Of a stretch of 64,000 bases of DNA, positions 1 to 9,206 are shown piece after piece (within the stretch, counting starts at the first letter, position 1; each line of letters opens with the position of its first letter). The stretch covers positions 115,714 to 179,713 of the forward strand of contig JBBRQN010000005.1 of assembly GCA_038226305.1 (NCBI GenBank). The letters run 5' to 3'. The position numbers and the translations under genes were made by a program. The notes beneath the pieces are model-generated. The model had not been told where the DNA came from. It did no database searches and saw only the letters and a program-made list of their open reading frames with translations. The DNA is from JASLDZ01 sp038226305. GTDB taxonomy: Bacteria; Pseudomonadota; Alphaproteobacteria; Caulobacterales; Caulobacteraceae.

Positions 1-682
1 GGTGAGGGCGATTCCCTTTGGAGCGGCACAGGATCACAAACGCGCCTTCGACGGCGACCTGGGCCCCAACACCGGGGGCATGGGGGCCTATGCCCCAGCA
101 CCGGTCGGCACGCCGCATCTGCTCGACGATGCGTTCGAGCGGATCGTGCGCCCCACCGTGGAGGGGATGGCCGCCGAGGCGTCGCCCTACCGCGGGGTGC
201 TCTACGCCGGGCTGATGGCGACGGCGGACGGGCCGCGGCTGGTGGAGTTCAACGCCCGCTTCGGCGACCCGGAATGCCAGGTGCTGATGCTGCGGCTGGA
301 GAACGACATCCTCCCTCTGTTGCATGCCGCGGCCATCGGCGACCTCTCAGCGGTGGAGGCTCCACGCTGGCGGGATGAGGCGGTGGTGTGCGTGGTGCTG
401 GCCGCGCAGGGCTATCCGTCCGCTCCGGTCTCCGGGGGGCGGATCGAAGGCGCGTTCGCCGACTTCGGCCCCGATGTGGTGGTGTTCGTGGCCGGTGCAC
501 AGGCGGGTGAAGATTGCGATGCGCTGATCGCGACGGGCGGTCGCGTGCTCAACGTCTGCGCCCGCGGGCCAGACATCGCCACAGCGCGCGACCGAGCCTA
601 TGCCGCGGTGGATCGCATTGGCTTCCCGCAGGGCTTCCACCGGCGAGACATCGCCTGGCGGGCGTTGGCAGAGGGTCGCTAG
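1..682 (+). CDS. purD: Phosphoribosylamine-glycine ligase (GAR synthetase), 3' part
   Basis: PurD joins glycine to phosphoribosylamine using ATP, an early step of purine synthesis in the cytoplasm. The gene runs off the left edge, so only about the C-terminal 226 residues are present (a full PurD has about 420). The ATP-grasp signatures are visible: QDHKRAFDGD and GPNTGGMGAY near the start of the fragment, then EFNARFGDPE, which carries metal and ATP ligands. The C-terminal PurD domain follows and ends at a TAG at 680-682. The GTG at the very start is an internal codon, not the true start. No frameshift is seen. Family assignment is very secure. Confidence 0.97.
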   Translation, partial: VRAIPFGAAQDHKRAFDGDLGPNTGGMGAYAPAPVGTPHLLDDAFERIVRPTVEGMAAEASPYRGVLYAGLMATADGPRLVEFNARFGDPECQVLMLRLENDILPLLHAAAIGDLSAVEAPRWRDEAVVCVVLAAQGYPSAPVSGGRIEGAFADFGPDVVVFVAGAQAGEDCDALIATGGRVLNVCARGPDIATARDRAYAAVDRIGFPQGFHRRDIAWRALAEGR

Positions 683-686
683 CCGG

Positions 687-845
687 TCACCACTGCTTGT
701 CGGCCCAGTCCTCGAAGGTTTCGGCACGCGCGGCCGCGCGGATCTGCAAGCGCCGTCGAATGGCCGCGAGAAGGCGCGACAGGCGCGCCGACCACCCGGT
801 GCGCTCGCAGCCTTCGAACGCACCAGCAACCCGTACCTCGGCCAT
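687..845 (-). CDS. Small basic protein of unknown function (52 aa)
   Basis: A 52-codon frame lies tail-to-tail with purD, its stop 4 bases beyond the purD stop. The ATG at 843-845 (reverse) is preceded by a purine-rich stretch (GGAACGG) but not by a strong Shine-Dalgarno site. The product has an Arg/Leu-rich amphipathic middle (RLSRLLAAIRRRLQIRA) and an acidic, aromatic end (FEDWADKQW). This looks like a real short protein because the charged and hydrophobic spacing is regular and it ends sensibly, but I cannot name a family. The same strand continues upstream to a possible ATG at 884. It could also be a chance frame in GC-rich DNA. Confidence 0.4.
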   Translation of the reverse strand: MAEVRVAGAFEGCERTGWSARLSRLLAAIRRRLQIRAAARAETFEDWADKQW

Positions 846-977
846 CCGCCCACCGTTCCATTTACAACCTGAGCGAGCATACAACCTGAACGGTTCTCAG
901 TGAAGCCCCGTCGTGCCGGTTGCTCCACGCCGCCCGTCCGCAATAGGGTCGCCCGCAAAAGACCACCCGGAGGATTC

Positions 978-2066
978 ATGGCGGACGACGCGGCCGGTGC
1001 GACCAGCGCCCAGGACACCTTTTCCGGCACCCGCGCCGTCGACGAGCGCCACCGATTCGACGAGGCGGCGCTGCTGCGCTGGCTGCAGGCCAACGTCGAG
1101 GGCTTCCAGGGGCCGCTGGAGGTGCGCCAGTTCAAGGGCGGCCAGTCGAACCCGACTTATGAGCTTGTCACTCCCACCAAGGCCTACGTCCTGCGGCGCA
1201 AGCCCCCCGGCAAGCTCCTGCCTTCCGCCCATGCGGTGGATCGAGAGTTCAAGGTGATCTCGGCGCTCGGCCCCACGGGCTTCCCGGTGGCCAAGGCCTG
1301 GGCTCTGTGCACCGACGACGCGGTGATCGGCACCATGTTCTACGTGATGGACCGTGTGGACGGCCGCATCCTGTGGGACCTGACCCTGCCGGAGTCGTCC
1401 AAGGCCGAGCGCACCGCGATCTATCACGCCCAGGTCGACACCCTGGCCGCCCTGCACCAGACCGACTATGCAGCCATCGGCCTCGGCGACTACGGCCGCC
1501 CCGGCAACTACTTCAGCCGCCAGATCGACCGCTGGACCAAGCAGTACCGCGCCAGCGAGACCGACCCCATCGACGAGATGGACCGGCTGATCGCCTACCT
1601 GCCCTCCACCGCGCCCGAGGACGACCGCACCTCCATCGTTCACGGCGACTACCGGCTGGACAACATGGTGCTGCACGCGACGGAGCCGAAGGTGAAGGTG
1701 GTGCTGGACTGGGAGCTCTCCACCCTGGGCAACCCCATGGCCGACTTCAGCTACTTCCTGATGCAGTGGGCGATGGAGGGCGACCCCGCCCGCCCGGGGC
1801 TCGCCAACGTGGATCGCAAGGCTCTCGGTATTCCCGAGGTGGACGAGCTCGTCGCCCGCTACTGCGCCGCTACGGGTCGCGACGGTGTGCCCAACCTCGA
1901 CTGGTACTTCAGCTACAACCTGTTCCGTCTGGCGGGCATCTGCCAGGGCATCGCCGGGCGGGTGCGGGACGGCACCGCCGCCAGCCCGCAGGCCGCCCTG
2001 ATGGGTGCGAGAGTTCGCCCGCTGGCCGAAAACGCCTGGCGTTTTGCGAAGCTGGCGGGGGCCTAG
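978..2066 (+). CDS. APH/choline-kinase-fold phosphotransferase family protein
   Basis: A 362-residue protein with the aminoglycoside phosphotransferase/ACAD10-11 N-domain fold. Seen in order: a GGQSNPTY nucleotide-binding loop near residue 45, the Brenner motif VHGDYRLDN around residue 220, and the metal-binding VLDWE near residue 243 followed by LGNPMADFSY. Bacterial relatives usually occur with acyl-CoA dehydrogenases and are thought to phosphorylate hydroxyacyl substrates rather than antibiotics; that role is inferred here. The frame is open upstream, but the ATG at 978 has a GGAGG at 969-973, which fixes the start. It converges with lpxK, and the two stop codons interlock in a CTAG at 2063-2066. 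Confidence 0.88.
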   Translation: MADDAAGATSAQDTFSGTRAVDERHRFDEAALLRWLQANVEGFQGPLEVRQFKGGQSNPTYELVTPTKAYVLRRKPPGKLLPSAHAVDREFKVISALGPTGFPVAKAWALCTDDAVIGTMFYVMDRVDGRILWDLTLPESSKAERTAIYHAQVDTLAALHQTDYAAIGLGDYGRPGNYFSRQIDRWTKQYRASETDPIDEMDRLIAYLPSTAPEDDRTSIVHGDYRLDNMVLHATEPKVKVVLDWELSTLGNPMADFSYFLMQWAMEGDPARPGLANVDRKALGIPEVDELVARYCAATGRDGVPNLDWYFSYNLFRLAGICQGIAGRVRDGTAASPQAALMGARVRPLAENAWRFAKLAGA

Positions 2067-3094
2067 CGCCCCTTCCTTATCACAGCGTCGGGGACGGCGC
2101 GCGCCAGCAAGCGTTCGAGCGCCGCCTCGTCTTCGAACGTCGCCCGCACGGGCCACGCCTTCACGCGGGGGCGCCACTCGGGGGGCAGGCGGGCCCAGTC
2201 CTTTTCGGTGGTTATCAGCCCCGCGCCATAGACAGCCGCCCGGGAGCTGAGGAACTTCAGGTCGCTTTCGGAATACGCGGCGTGGTCGGGATAAGGGGCG
2301 AAGTCCACCAGATCGCAGCCCGCAGCCTTCAGCGCCCGCTCCACCTTCCACGGCTTGCCGACACCCGCGAACCCCAGCTGCGGGCCGGGCGGCGGGGCGG
2401 CATCCGGCAGAAGGCGCGCGACCAGCACGGGCAGGGGGGCGAACAGGGCCATGAGCTCGGGGTCGACCTGCTCCAGATCGGCGGGCAGCATCACGATCAC
2501 AGCATCAGCCCGGGCCAGACCGGCGCTCAACGGCTCCCGCATGGGGCCGGAGGGCATGACGGCGCCGTCGCCGAACGGCCATTCGCCGCCCCGGGTCTCG
2601 CCGTCCACGACGATGAGCGACAGCGCTTTCTTCAGCGAAGGGTTCTGGTGGCCGTCGTCGAGCACCACGGCCTGTGCTCCTGCGTCGGCGGCGGCGAGGG
2701 CGCCCTCCGCCCTGTCTCGGGCGATCCAGAACGGGCCGTCCGCCCCCAGCATCAGCGCCTCGTCGCCCACCTCGGCGGCGATGTGGGAAAGGGGGTCGAT
2801 GCGTTCCGGCCCGACCAGCTTGCCGCCGTAGCCGCGCGAGAGGCCATGCGCCGCGATCCCCCGCGCCCGCAGCCGCCGCAGGATTTCGCGCACCACGGGC
2901 GTCTTGCCCGCTCCGCCCACGGTCAGGTTGCCGACGCAGACTACCGGCACGCCCGGGTCGAGCGGATCTGCGCGGGCGATGCGCCGGGCGGTGGTCCACG
3001 CCCACAGCCAGGACAGGGGCCGCAGGAGCGCACGGGTGAGGGGGGCCGGCGCGGCATCGCGCACATACCACCAGCGGGGCGTGGCGAGCTTCAA
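2063..3094 (-). CDS. lpxK: Tetraacyldisaccharide 4'-kinase
   Basis: LpxK phosphorylates the 4' position of the lipid A disaccharide at the inner face of the inner membrane. The 343-residue length fits the family (about 330). An N-terminal hydrophobic segment (residues about 20-36) is followed by the P-loop GNLTVGGAGKTP at 55-66, then DDGHQN and the TTEKDWARL segment typical of LpxK. The start is inferred as the TTG at 3092-3094, which gives the usual LpxK beginning (KLATPRWWY) and overlaps the waaA TGA as TTGA, implying translational coupling. It is the last gene of the msbA-acyltransferase-waaA-lpxK operon and shares its stop region with the convergent kinase gene. Confidence 0.95.
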   Translation of the reverse strand: MKLATPRWWYVRDAAPAPLTRALLRPLSWLWAWTTARRIARADPLDPGVPVVCVGNLTVGGAGKTPVVREILRRLRARGIAAHGLSRGYGGKLVGPERIDPLSHIAAEVGDEALMLGADGPFWIARDRAEGALAAADAGAQAVVLDDGHQNPSLKKALSLIVVDGETRGGEWPFGDGAVMPSGPMREPLSAGLARADAVIVMLPADLEQVDPELMALFAPLPVLVARLLPDAAPPPGPQLGFAGVGKPWKVERALKAAGCDLVDFAPYPDHAAYSESDLKFLSSRAAVYGAGLITTEKDWARLPPEWRPRVKAWPVRATFEDEAALERLLARAVPDAVIRKGR

Positions 3095-4365
3095 GGCGCG
3101 TGCCTTCGGTCGATCAGGCGCAGGAGCTGAGCGGCCGCGGCGTCGACCCCTTCGCCCGCGTCCCTGGCGACGGCGGCGGCGCGCGCCACCCGCGCCTGCA
3201 CATCCTCCGCATCCCAGTGGAAGGCGGCGGCCAGCTGCCCGGCGTCGTCCACGAGAAGGGTGGCATCGCCGAGGCGGGCGTAGACGTCGCTCCAGTTCTG
3301 CACGTGCGGGCCGCGGATGATCGGGCAGCGCTGGCGCGCAGGCTCCAGCGGGTTGTGGCCGCCGGGGCCCGGCAGGAGGCTGCCGCACACGACCGCCGCG
3401 CCGTTTTCGGCGGCCAGCGCGTACCACACGCCGAGCTCGCCCAGGGTGTCGGCCACATGCACTTGCACGTCGCGACGCAGGGGCTCGCCTGCGCTCCGCA
3501 GCGAGGCGGCGTGGCCGCGCGCCCTGGCGAGGGTGGCGACCGCCGGCCCGCGCTCGGGATGACGGGGCACGATAACCAGCACTCCCGGGCCAGCGCTCGC
3601 CACCTGTGCGAAGGCATCGAGCACGATCTCGTCCTCCCCCGGGTGGGTCGAGGCCGCCAGCAGCAGGGGGCGGCCCCCGGCGCCGGCTTTCGCCGTCGCG
3701 AGGGCGGCCGCATCCACCGGCAGAGCCTCGCCCGCAAGCTTCAGGTTCAGCCGCCCGTCGTTGCGGGCCCCCAGGGCGACGAGGCCTGCGGCCACGGCGT
3801 CGTCCTGCGCCAGCACGAGGTCGAAGCCTGAGAAGATCGTGCGCGCCACGGCCGAAGATCGCGTCCAGCCCTTCAGGCTGGCCTGCGACAGGCGAGCCGA
3901 GATCAGGGCGGTGCGTACGCCACGCCTGCGGGCGTCGATCAGAAGGCCCGGCCAGATCTCGCTCTCGGCGAAGGCCGCCACGTCCGGTCGCCAGTGGTCG
4001 AAGAAGCGGCGGGAAGCGCCGGGCGTATCGAGCGGCGCGAACTGGTGGATCGCGCCGGGGGGCAGGCGTGCGCCCAGAAGCGCTGCGGAGGTGACGGTGC
4101 CAGTGGTCACCAGAACCGTCGGCGGGTCGGGGCGGGCCAGAAGCCGGTTCACCAGGGGCAGGAGTGAGAGGCCCTCGCCCACGCTCGCGCCGTGCAGCCA
4201 GACGAGGGGCCCGGCCGGTCGCGCCACGCTGGCCCGGCCCAGTCGCTCGGCCATGCGAGTGGCGTCTTCCTTGCCCTTGGCGGCCCGGCCGCGGAGCATC
4301 GCGGGCAGGAACGGCGAAGCCACAGCGGTCAGGGCGCGATAGCCGAGCAGGCCGAGGGGGATCAC
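3091..4365 (-). CDS. waaA: 3-deoxy-D-manno-octulosonic acid (Kdo) transferase
   Basis: WaaA (KdtA) transfers Kdo from CMP-Kdo to lipid IVA. The 424 residues begin with an N-terminal membrane anchor (about residues 2-20), then the WLHGASVGE segment whose Glu (about residue 64) is the catalytic base in the family, the FAESEIWP motif, and the C-terminal GT-B domain with GPHVQNW. The GTG at 4363-4365 overlaps the TGA of the upstream acyltransferase (GTGA), and its own stop overlaps the lpxK start, so three genes are stacked with 4-base overlaps. A much longer upstream reading exists in this frame but runs through the acyltransferase gene and is not real. Confidence 0.95.
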   Translation of the reverse strand: MIPLGLLGYRALTAVASPFLPAMLRGRAAKGKEDATRMAERLGRASVARPAGPLVWLHGASVGEGLSLLPLVNRLLARPDPPTVLVTTGTVTSAALLGARLPPGAIHQFAPLDTPGASRRFFDHWRPDVAAFAESEIWPGLLIDARRRGVRTALISARLSQASLKGWTRSSAVARTIFSGFDLVLAQDDAVAAGLVALGARNDGRLNLKLAGEALPVDAAALATAKAGAGGRPLLLAASTHPGEDEIVLDAFAQVASAGPGVLVIVPRHPERGPAVATLARARGHAASLRSAGEPLRRDVQVHVADTLGELGVWYALAAENGAAVVCGSLLPGPGGHNPLEPARQRCPIIRGPHVQNWSDVYARLGDATLLVDDAGQLAAAFHWDAEDVQARVARAAAVARDAGEGVDAAAAQLLRLIDRRHAP

Positions 4366-5051
4366 GCCAGCAGCGCTTCGGCGCGGGCGGTGGCGGTGCT
4401 CAGGCGAGCGGCCCAGTCTGGGGCGAGGGTTGCGGGATCGTCCGCCCGCCCGGCAGCCAGCGGCCCGTCCCACACGATGGCCCCCTTCGCGAATGGCACT
4501 GGAAGGACGCCTCTGTCCCAGCTGTTCAGCCGGAGACATGGCTTGGCCGCCAGGCCGACGAGCAGCACGGGTGCCCCGGTCAGCCGGGCGAGCAGCGGCG
4601 GGCCATCGGTGAAGCGTTCGGCGGGGCCGCGTGGGCCGTCCGGGGTGATGGCCACGCCGTTGCCCGCGCCGATCCAGCGCAACACCTCGCGAAACGCCTT
4701 CGCTCCGCCCTTGGAAGCGTCTCCGGTCTTCGAGGCGGAGCCCAGGATGGCGGGAAAGCCGAGCCGGTTCATGGCCAGCGCAATGAAGCGCCCGTCGGCG
4801 GAGTGAGAGATCAGGGCCCGGGGCGTCTGCGCCCGACTGAGCGGCCAGCAGGCGGGGGAGAGGCCGATGCGGGAGTGCCAGAAGCACACGACGACTCCGC
4901 CGCCTGGCGTACCCCGCGTGGCCCAAACGGCCTCGGCCACGGCCTCGTTCTCCCGAGTCCAGCGCATGGTGGCGAGGCACAGCCGCACGTAGCCCGCGAA
5001 GAGCCATGCCAGCGTCGCCTGCACGCCCCGGGCGCGGAACAGCCGCTTCAA
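4362..5051 (-). CDS. DUF374-type lysophospholipid acyltransferase family protein
   Basis: A 229-residue acyltransferase-like protein of the DUF374 family, found with Kdo/lipid A genes in alphaproteobacteria. Visible motifs are the His of CFWHSR (residue 59), SHSADGR (82-88) and TPDGPRGP (136-143), which correspond to the acyltransferase catalytic and acceptor-binding blocks. The N-terminus has a hydrophobic segment (about 10-28). It probably acylates a lipid A or phospholipid intermediate at the inner membrane, but the exact substrate is not known. The only workable in-frame start is a TTG at 5049-5051; the ATG codons just upstream belong to a 15-codon ORF in another frame that ends across this TTG. 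Confidence 0.85.
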   Translation of the reverse strand: MKRLFRARGVQATLAWLFAGYVRLCLATMRWTRENEAVAEAVWATRGTPGGGVVVCFWHSRIGLSPACWPLSRAQTPRALISHSADGRFIALAMNRLGFPAILGSASKTGDASKGGAKAFREVLRWIGAGNGVAITPDGPRGPAERFTDGPPLLARLTGAPVLLVGLAAKPCLRLNSWDRGVLPVPFAKGAIVWDGPLAAGRADDPATLAPDWAARLSTATARAEALLA

Positions 5052-5091
5052 CGCGCCACGCCCATCGGGGCCACGCTCATCGCCGACGCGC

Positions 5092-5095
<4 letters not shown>
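5048..5095 (-). other. 15-codon linking ORF between msbA and the acyltransferase gene
   Basis: On the minus strand the msbA stop is part of an ATGA. The ATG at 5093-5095 opens a 15-codon frame (MSASAMSVAPMGVAR) that stops in TTGA, where the TTG is the only available start of the acyltransferase. The tiny frame thus bridges the two genes with overlaps at both ends and could carry ribosomes from msbA to the next cistron. The alternative is a one-base deletion or sequencing error that separates the true N-terminus from the gene. Confidence 0.35.
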
Positions 5096-6891
<1,796 letters not shown>

Positions 6892-6933
6892 GCGCTTTGG
6901 GTGCGTCCCCCATGCGGCGGTGTCAAGGCGAGG

Positions 6934-6951
6934 GTGTCGCCAGGGCGACAC
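6934..6951. promoter_or_regulatory. Perfect 18-bp dyad in the msbA/phosphatase divergent region
   Basis: GTGTCGCC at 6934-6941 and its exact reverse complement GGCGACAC at 6944-6951 are separated by two bases. The dyad lies 43 bp upstream of the msbA ATG and about 70 bp upstream of the phosphatase GTG. A two-base centre is too short for a good hairpin loop but suits a dimeric regulator. The binding protein is unknown. Confidence 0.45.
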
Positions 6952-7022
6952 GCCAGCAGCGTCGTGGCAGCCGCCTCAGACGAGCCTTCGCAACCGCATC
7001 CGGCGCGGCTAAGCCTTGTGGC

Positions 7023-7691
7023 GTGTCCCGTTTCGATCTCACCACGCCCCTGGGGCGCCTGAAGACCTACGGCGATTACCTGTGGAAGGATCACGCTTAC
7101 CTGCGCCTGCCGTTCCAGAACGCGCACTGGGTGGACGAGGCGCTGATCCGCACCAACCAGCCCTGGCCGTTCCAGCTCGCCTGGTGGCGCGACCGGGGGG
7201 TGAAGACCGTCATCAACCTGCGTGGCGGCGGCTATGAGACCAGCTTCTATGTGCTGGAGCGCGAGGCCTGCCAGAAGCTCGGCCTGACGCTGGTAGACTT
7301 CGCCGTTTCGTCCCGCGAGGCTCCGTCGAAAGCGCAGGTGGCCGCGGCTGCGAACCTCTTCGCCAGCGTTGCCTATCCGGCGGTGATGCACTGCAAGTCG
7401 GGCGCGGACCGGGCGGGGATCATGAGCGTGCTCTACGCCCATCTGCGCAAGGGTGTGCCTCTGCGGGAGGCCCTTTCGGAGCTCAGCTTTCGCCACCTGC
7501 ATGTTCGCCAGGGGCTCACCGGCGTGCTCGACTACACCTTCGAGCGCTATTTTCAGGAGGGCGAGCCCAAGGGTCTCTCCTTTGCCGAGTGGGTCGAAAC
7601 CGACGCCTATGACCCGGCGGAACTGAAGGCGAGCTTCCGCGCCAGCCGCATGGGCAAGCTGGTCACCGAAACGGTGCTGCGGCGGGAATAG
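7023..7691 (+). CDS. Tyrosine/dual-specificity phosphatase-like protein
   Basis: A 222-residue cytoplasmic protein with the cysteine-phosphatase signature HCKSGADRAG, with Cys at residue 124 and Arg at 130 (the CX5R loop). The preceding VKTVINLRGG block is the usual DSP-like core strand and its general family is clear. It resembles the alphaproteobacterial 'protein tyrosine phosphatase' proteins of unknown substrate. The GTG at 7023 is the likely start; the frame is open to 6897, but that part is the regulatory region between it and msbA. It is divergent from the lipid A operon, so a lipid or sugar phosphate substrate is possible, but this is inference. Confidence 0.85.
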   Translation: MSRFDLTTPLGRLKTYGDYLWKDHAYLRLPFQNAHWVDEALIRTNQPWPFQLAWWRDRGVKTVINLRGGGYETSFYVLEREACQKLGLTLVDFAVSSREAPSKAQVAAAANLFASVAYPAVMHCKSGADRAGIMSVLYAHLRKGVPLREALSELSFRHLHVRQGLTGVLDYTFERYFQEGEPKGLSFAEWVETDAYDPAELKASFRASRMGKLVTETVLRRE

Positions 7692-7701
7692 ACCTGCGGC
7701 C

Positions 7702-9192
7702 TCAGTTCGCCGCGTTTTTGGGGGCCTGCCAGCCGAGGCCCAGGGTCTTCTGCAGGGCGACATAGTCGAGGGTGAGCTCGGCCTGCGCCTGTTGCACGCC
7801 GCCCTGGGCGCTGGCGCGGCGGCTCTCGGCGTCTAGCTGGTCGATGAGCGCGGCTGTGCCCCCCGCTACCCGGATGTCGGTCATCTTCGAAACCCGGTCG
7901 GCCGAGGCCTGCACCCGCAGCAGCCCAGCCAGCCGTTCGCGCCGGCGCGCATAGCGGGAGAGAGTGGTCTCGGCGTCCGTCAGGGCGGTGAGCACGGTGC
8001 GCGTGTAGTCGGCGATGGCCTCGGCCGTCTGGCCCCTTGCGAGGGAGATGCTGGCCTGCGTGCGCCCGAAGTCAAAGGGCCGCCACTGCAGGAAGGGCGC
8101 GAGCGCATAGGTGAAGCTGTCGCCGGAAAGCAGGGTGGATCCGTCGGTCGATCCGAAGCCGATGTTGCCGAACAGGGTCACCTTGGGGAACAGGTCGGCG
8201 GTGCGCTGGCCGATCACCGCGTTGGCGGCGGCGATGCGGCGTTCGGCGGCGCGAACGTCCGGCCGGTTGCGCAGGAGCGTCGCCGCGTCTCCGACGATCA
8301 GGCTCTCTGGCGGCAGGGGAAGGGGGCCGGGCGTCTCCAGCTCCGCGTCCAGCGCGCCGGGCTCGCGGCCCGTGAGCAGCGCCAGCCGGTCGATCTGCTC
8401 GACCACCTGGGCCTGGAGCGGTGCCGCGTCCGCCCGGGTCGACTGGAGCTGCGTATTGAGCCGCTCAACGTCGAGGCTCGAAGCCGTGCCGCCCGTGCGT
8501 CGCTTTTCGTAGAGCGCGACGGTGCGGGCCTGGATGTCGGCGTCGCGGCGGGAAAGGGCGAGGCGGGCCTGGCTCGCCCGCAGGCTGACGTAGGCCTGCG
8601 CGACCTCGGCGGTGAGGGCCACCTTGATGGCGTCCAGATCGTCCCGTGCCGCCTCGTCCCGGGCGCGGGCGCCTTCTAGGGCGCGGGCACGGGCGCCGAA
8701 AAGGTCGGGCTCCCAGGTGGCGACGCCGCCGATGTTGGTGAGTTCCAGGTCGTCGCTGCCGCCTTGGCCGGTGGTGGCGAAGCCGGTCTGGCCAGCCGCG
8801 CCCGTGGCGGTGGCAGCGCCCCCGGTGAGCACGCTCGTGGCACCCTTGGTGCGCAGATAGGCGGCGGTAGCCTGCGTGGAGGGCAGGCGGTTGGCGCGGG
8901 CGTTGGCGAGGTTGGCGCGCGACTGCAGGATGCGTGCGCGGCCGGCCTCCAGATCGGGGCCGGAAGCCAGGGCGGCCTCCTCCAGCCGGTTCAGCTCCGT
9001 GTCGTTGAGCGTGACCCACCAACGGGCGACCGGCGCTGTGGACGAGGCTGTCTCGGCCCGGTGGAAGCCGGGCGCGGCGACGGATCGGGCAGCCACGGTC
9101 GGCGGCCCCGCATAGTTCGGGCCGACGACGCAGCCGCTCACGAGCAGGGCAGCCGCCGGGGCGAAGGCGGCCAGGGATAGGCGGAGACGCAT
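7702..9192 (-). CDS. NodT-family outer membrane efflux lipoprotein
   Basis: An outer membrane factor that forms the exit duct of a tripartite efflux pump. The 496 residues begin with a lipoprotein signal (lipobox LVSGC, Cys at residue 21) followed by VVGPNY, the NodT/OprM hallmark. Two long coiled-coil OEP repeats follow, with ANARANRLPS and ERRIAAANA segments. The ATG at 9190-9192 is preferred; a second ATG at 9202-9204 lies 4 codons upstream. It is the last gene of the emrA-emrB-nodT operon, 15-20 bp after emrB, and ends 10 bp from the convergent phosphatase gene. A frame reading back through emrB is spurious. Confidence 0.93.
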   Translation of the reverse strand: MRLRLSLAAFAPAAALLVSGCVVGPNYAGPPTVAARSVAAPGFHRAETASSTAPVARWWVTLNDTELNRLEEAALASGPDLEAGRARILQSRANLANARANRLPSTQATAAYLRTKGATSVLTGGAATATGAAGQTGFATTGQGGSDDLELTNIGGVATWEPDLFGARARALEGARARDEAARDDLDAIKVALTAEVAQAYVSLRASQARLALSRRDADIQARTVALYEKRRTGGTASSLDVERLNTQLQSTRADAAPLQAQVVEQIDRLALLTGREPGALDAELETPGPLPLPPESLIVGDAATLLRNRPDVRAAERRIAAANAVIGQRTADLFPKVTLFGNIGFGSTDGSTLLSGDSFTYALAPFLQWRPFDFGRTQASISLARGQTAEAIADYTRTVLTALTDAETTLSRYARRRERLAGLLRVQASADRVSKMTDIRVAGGTAALIDQLDAESRRASAQGGVQQAQAELTLDYVALQKTLGLGWQAPKNAAN

Positions 9193-9206
9193 GGGGCGGG
9201 GCATCC

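Noticed and set aside
1307..3130. A 607-codon plus-strand frame
   Set aside because: It overlaps the phosphotransferase and is antisense to lpxK. The composition is Arg/Pro/Gly-rich and has no domain, as expected of shadow frames in GC-rich DNA.
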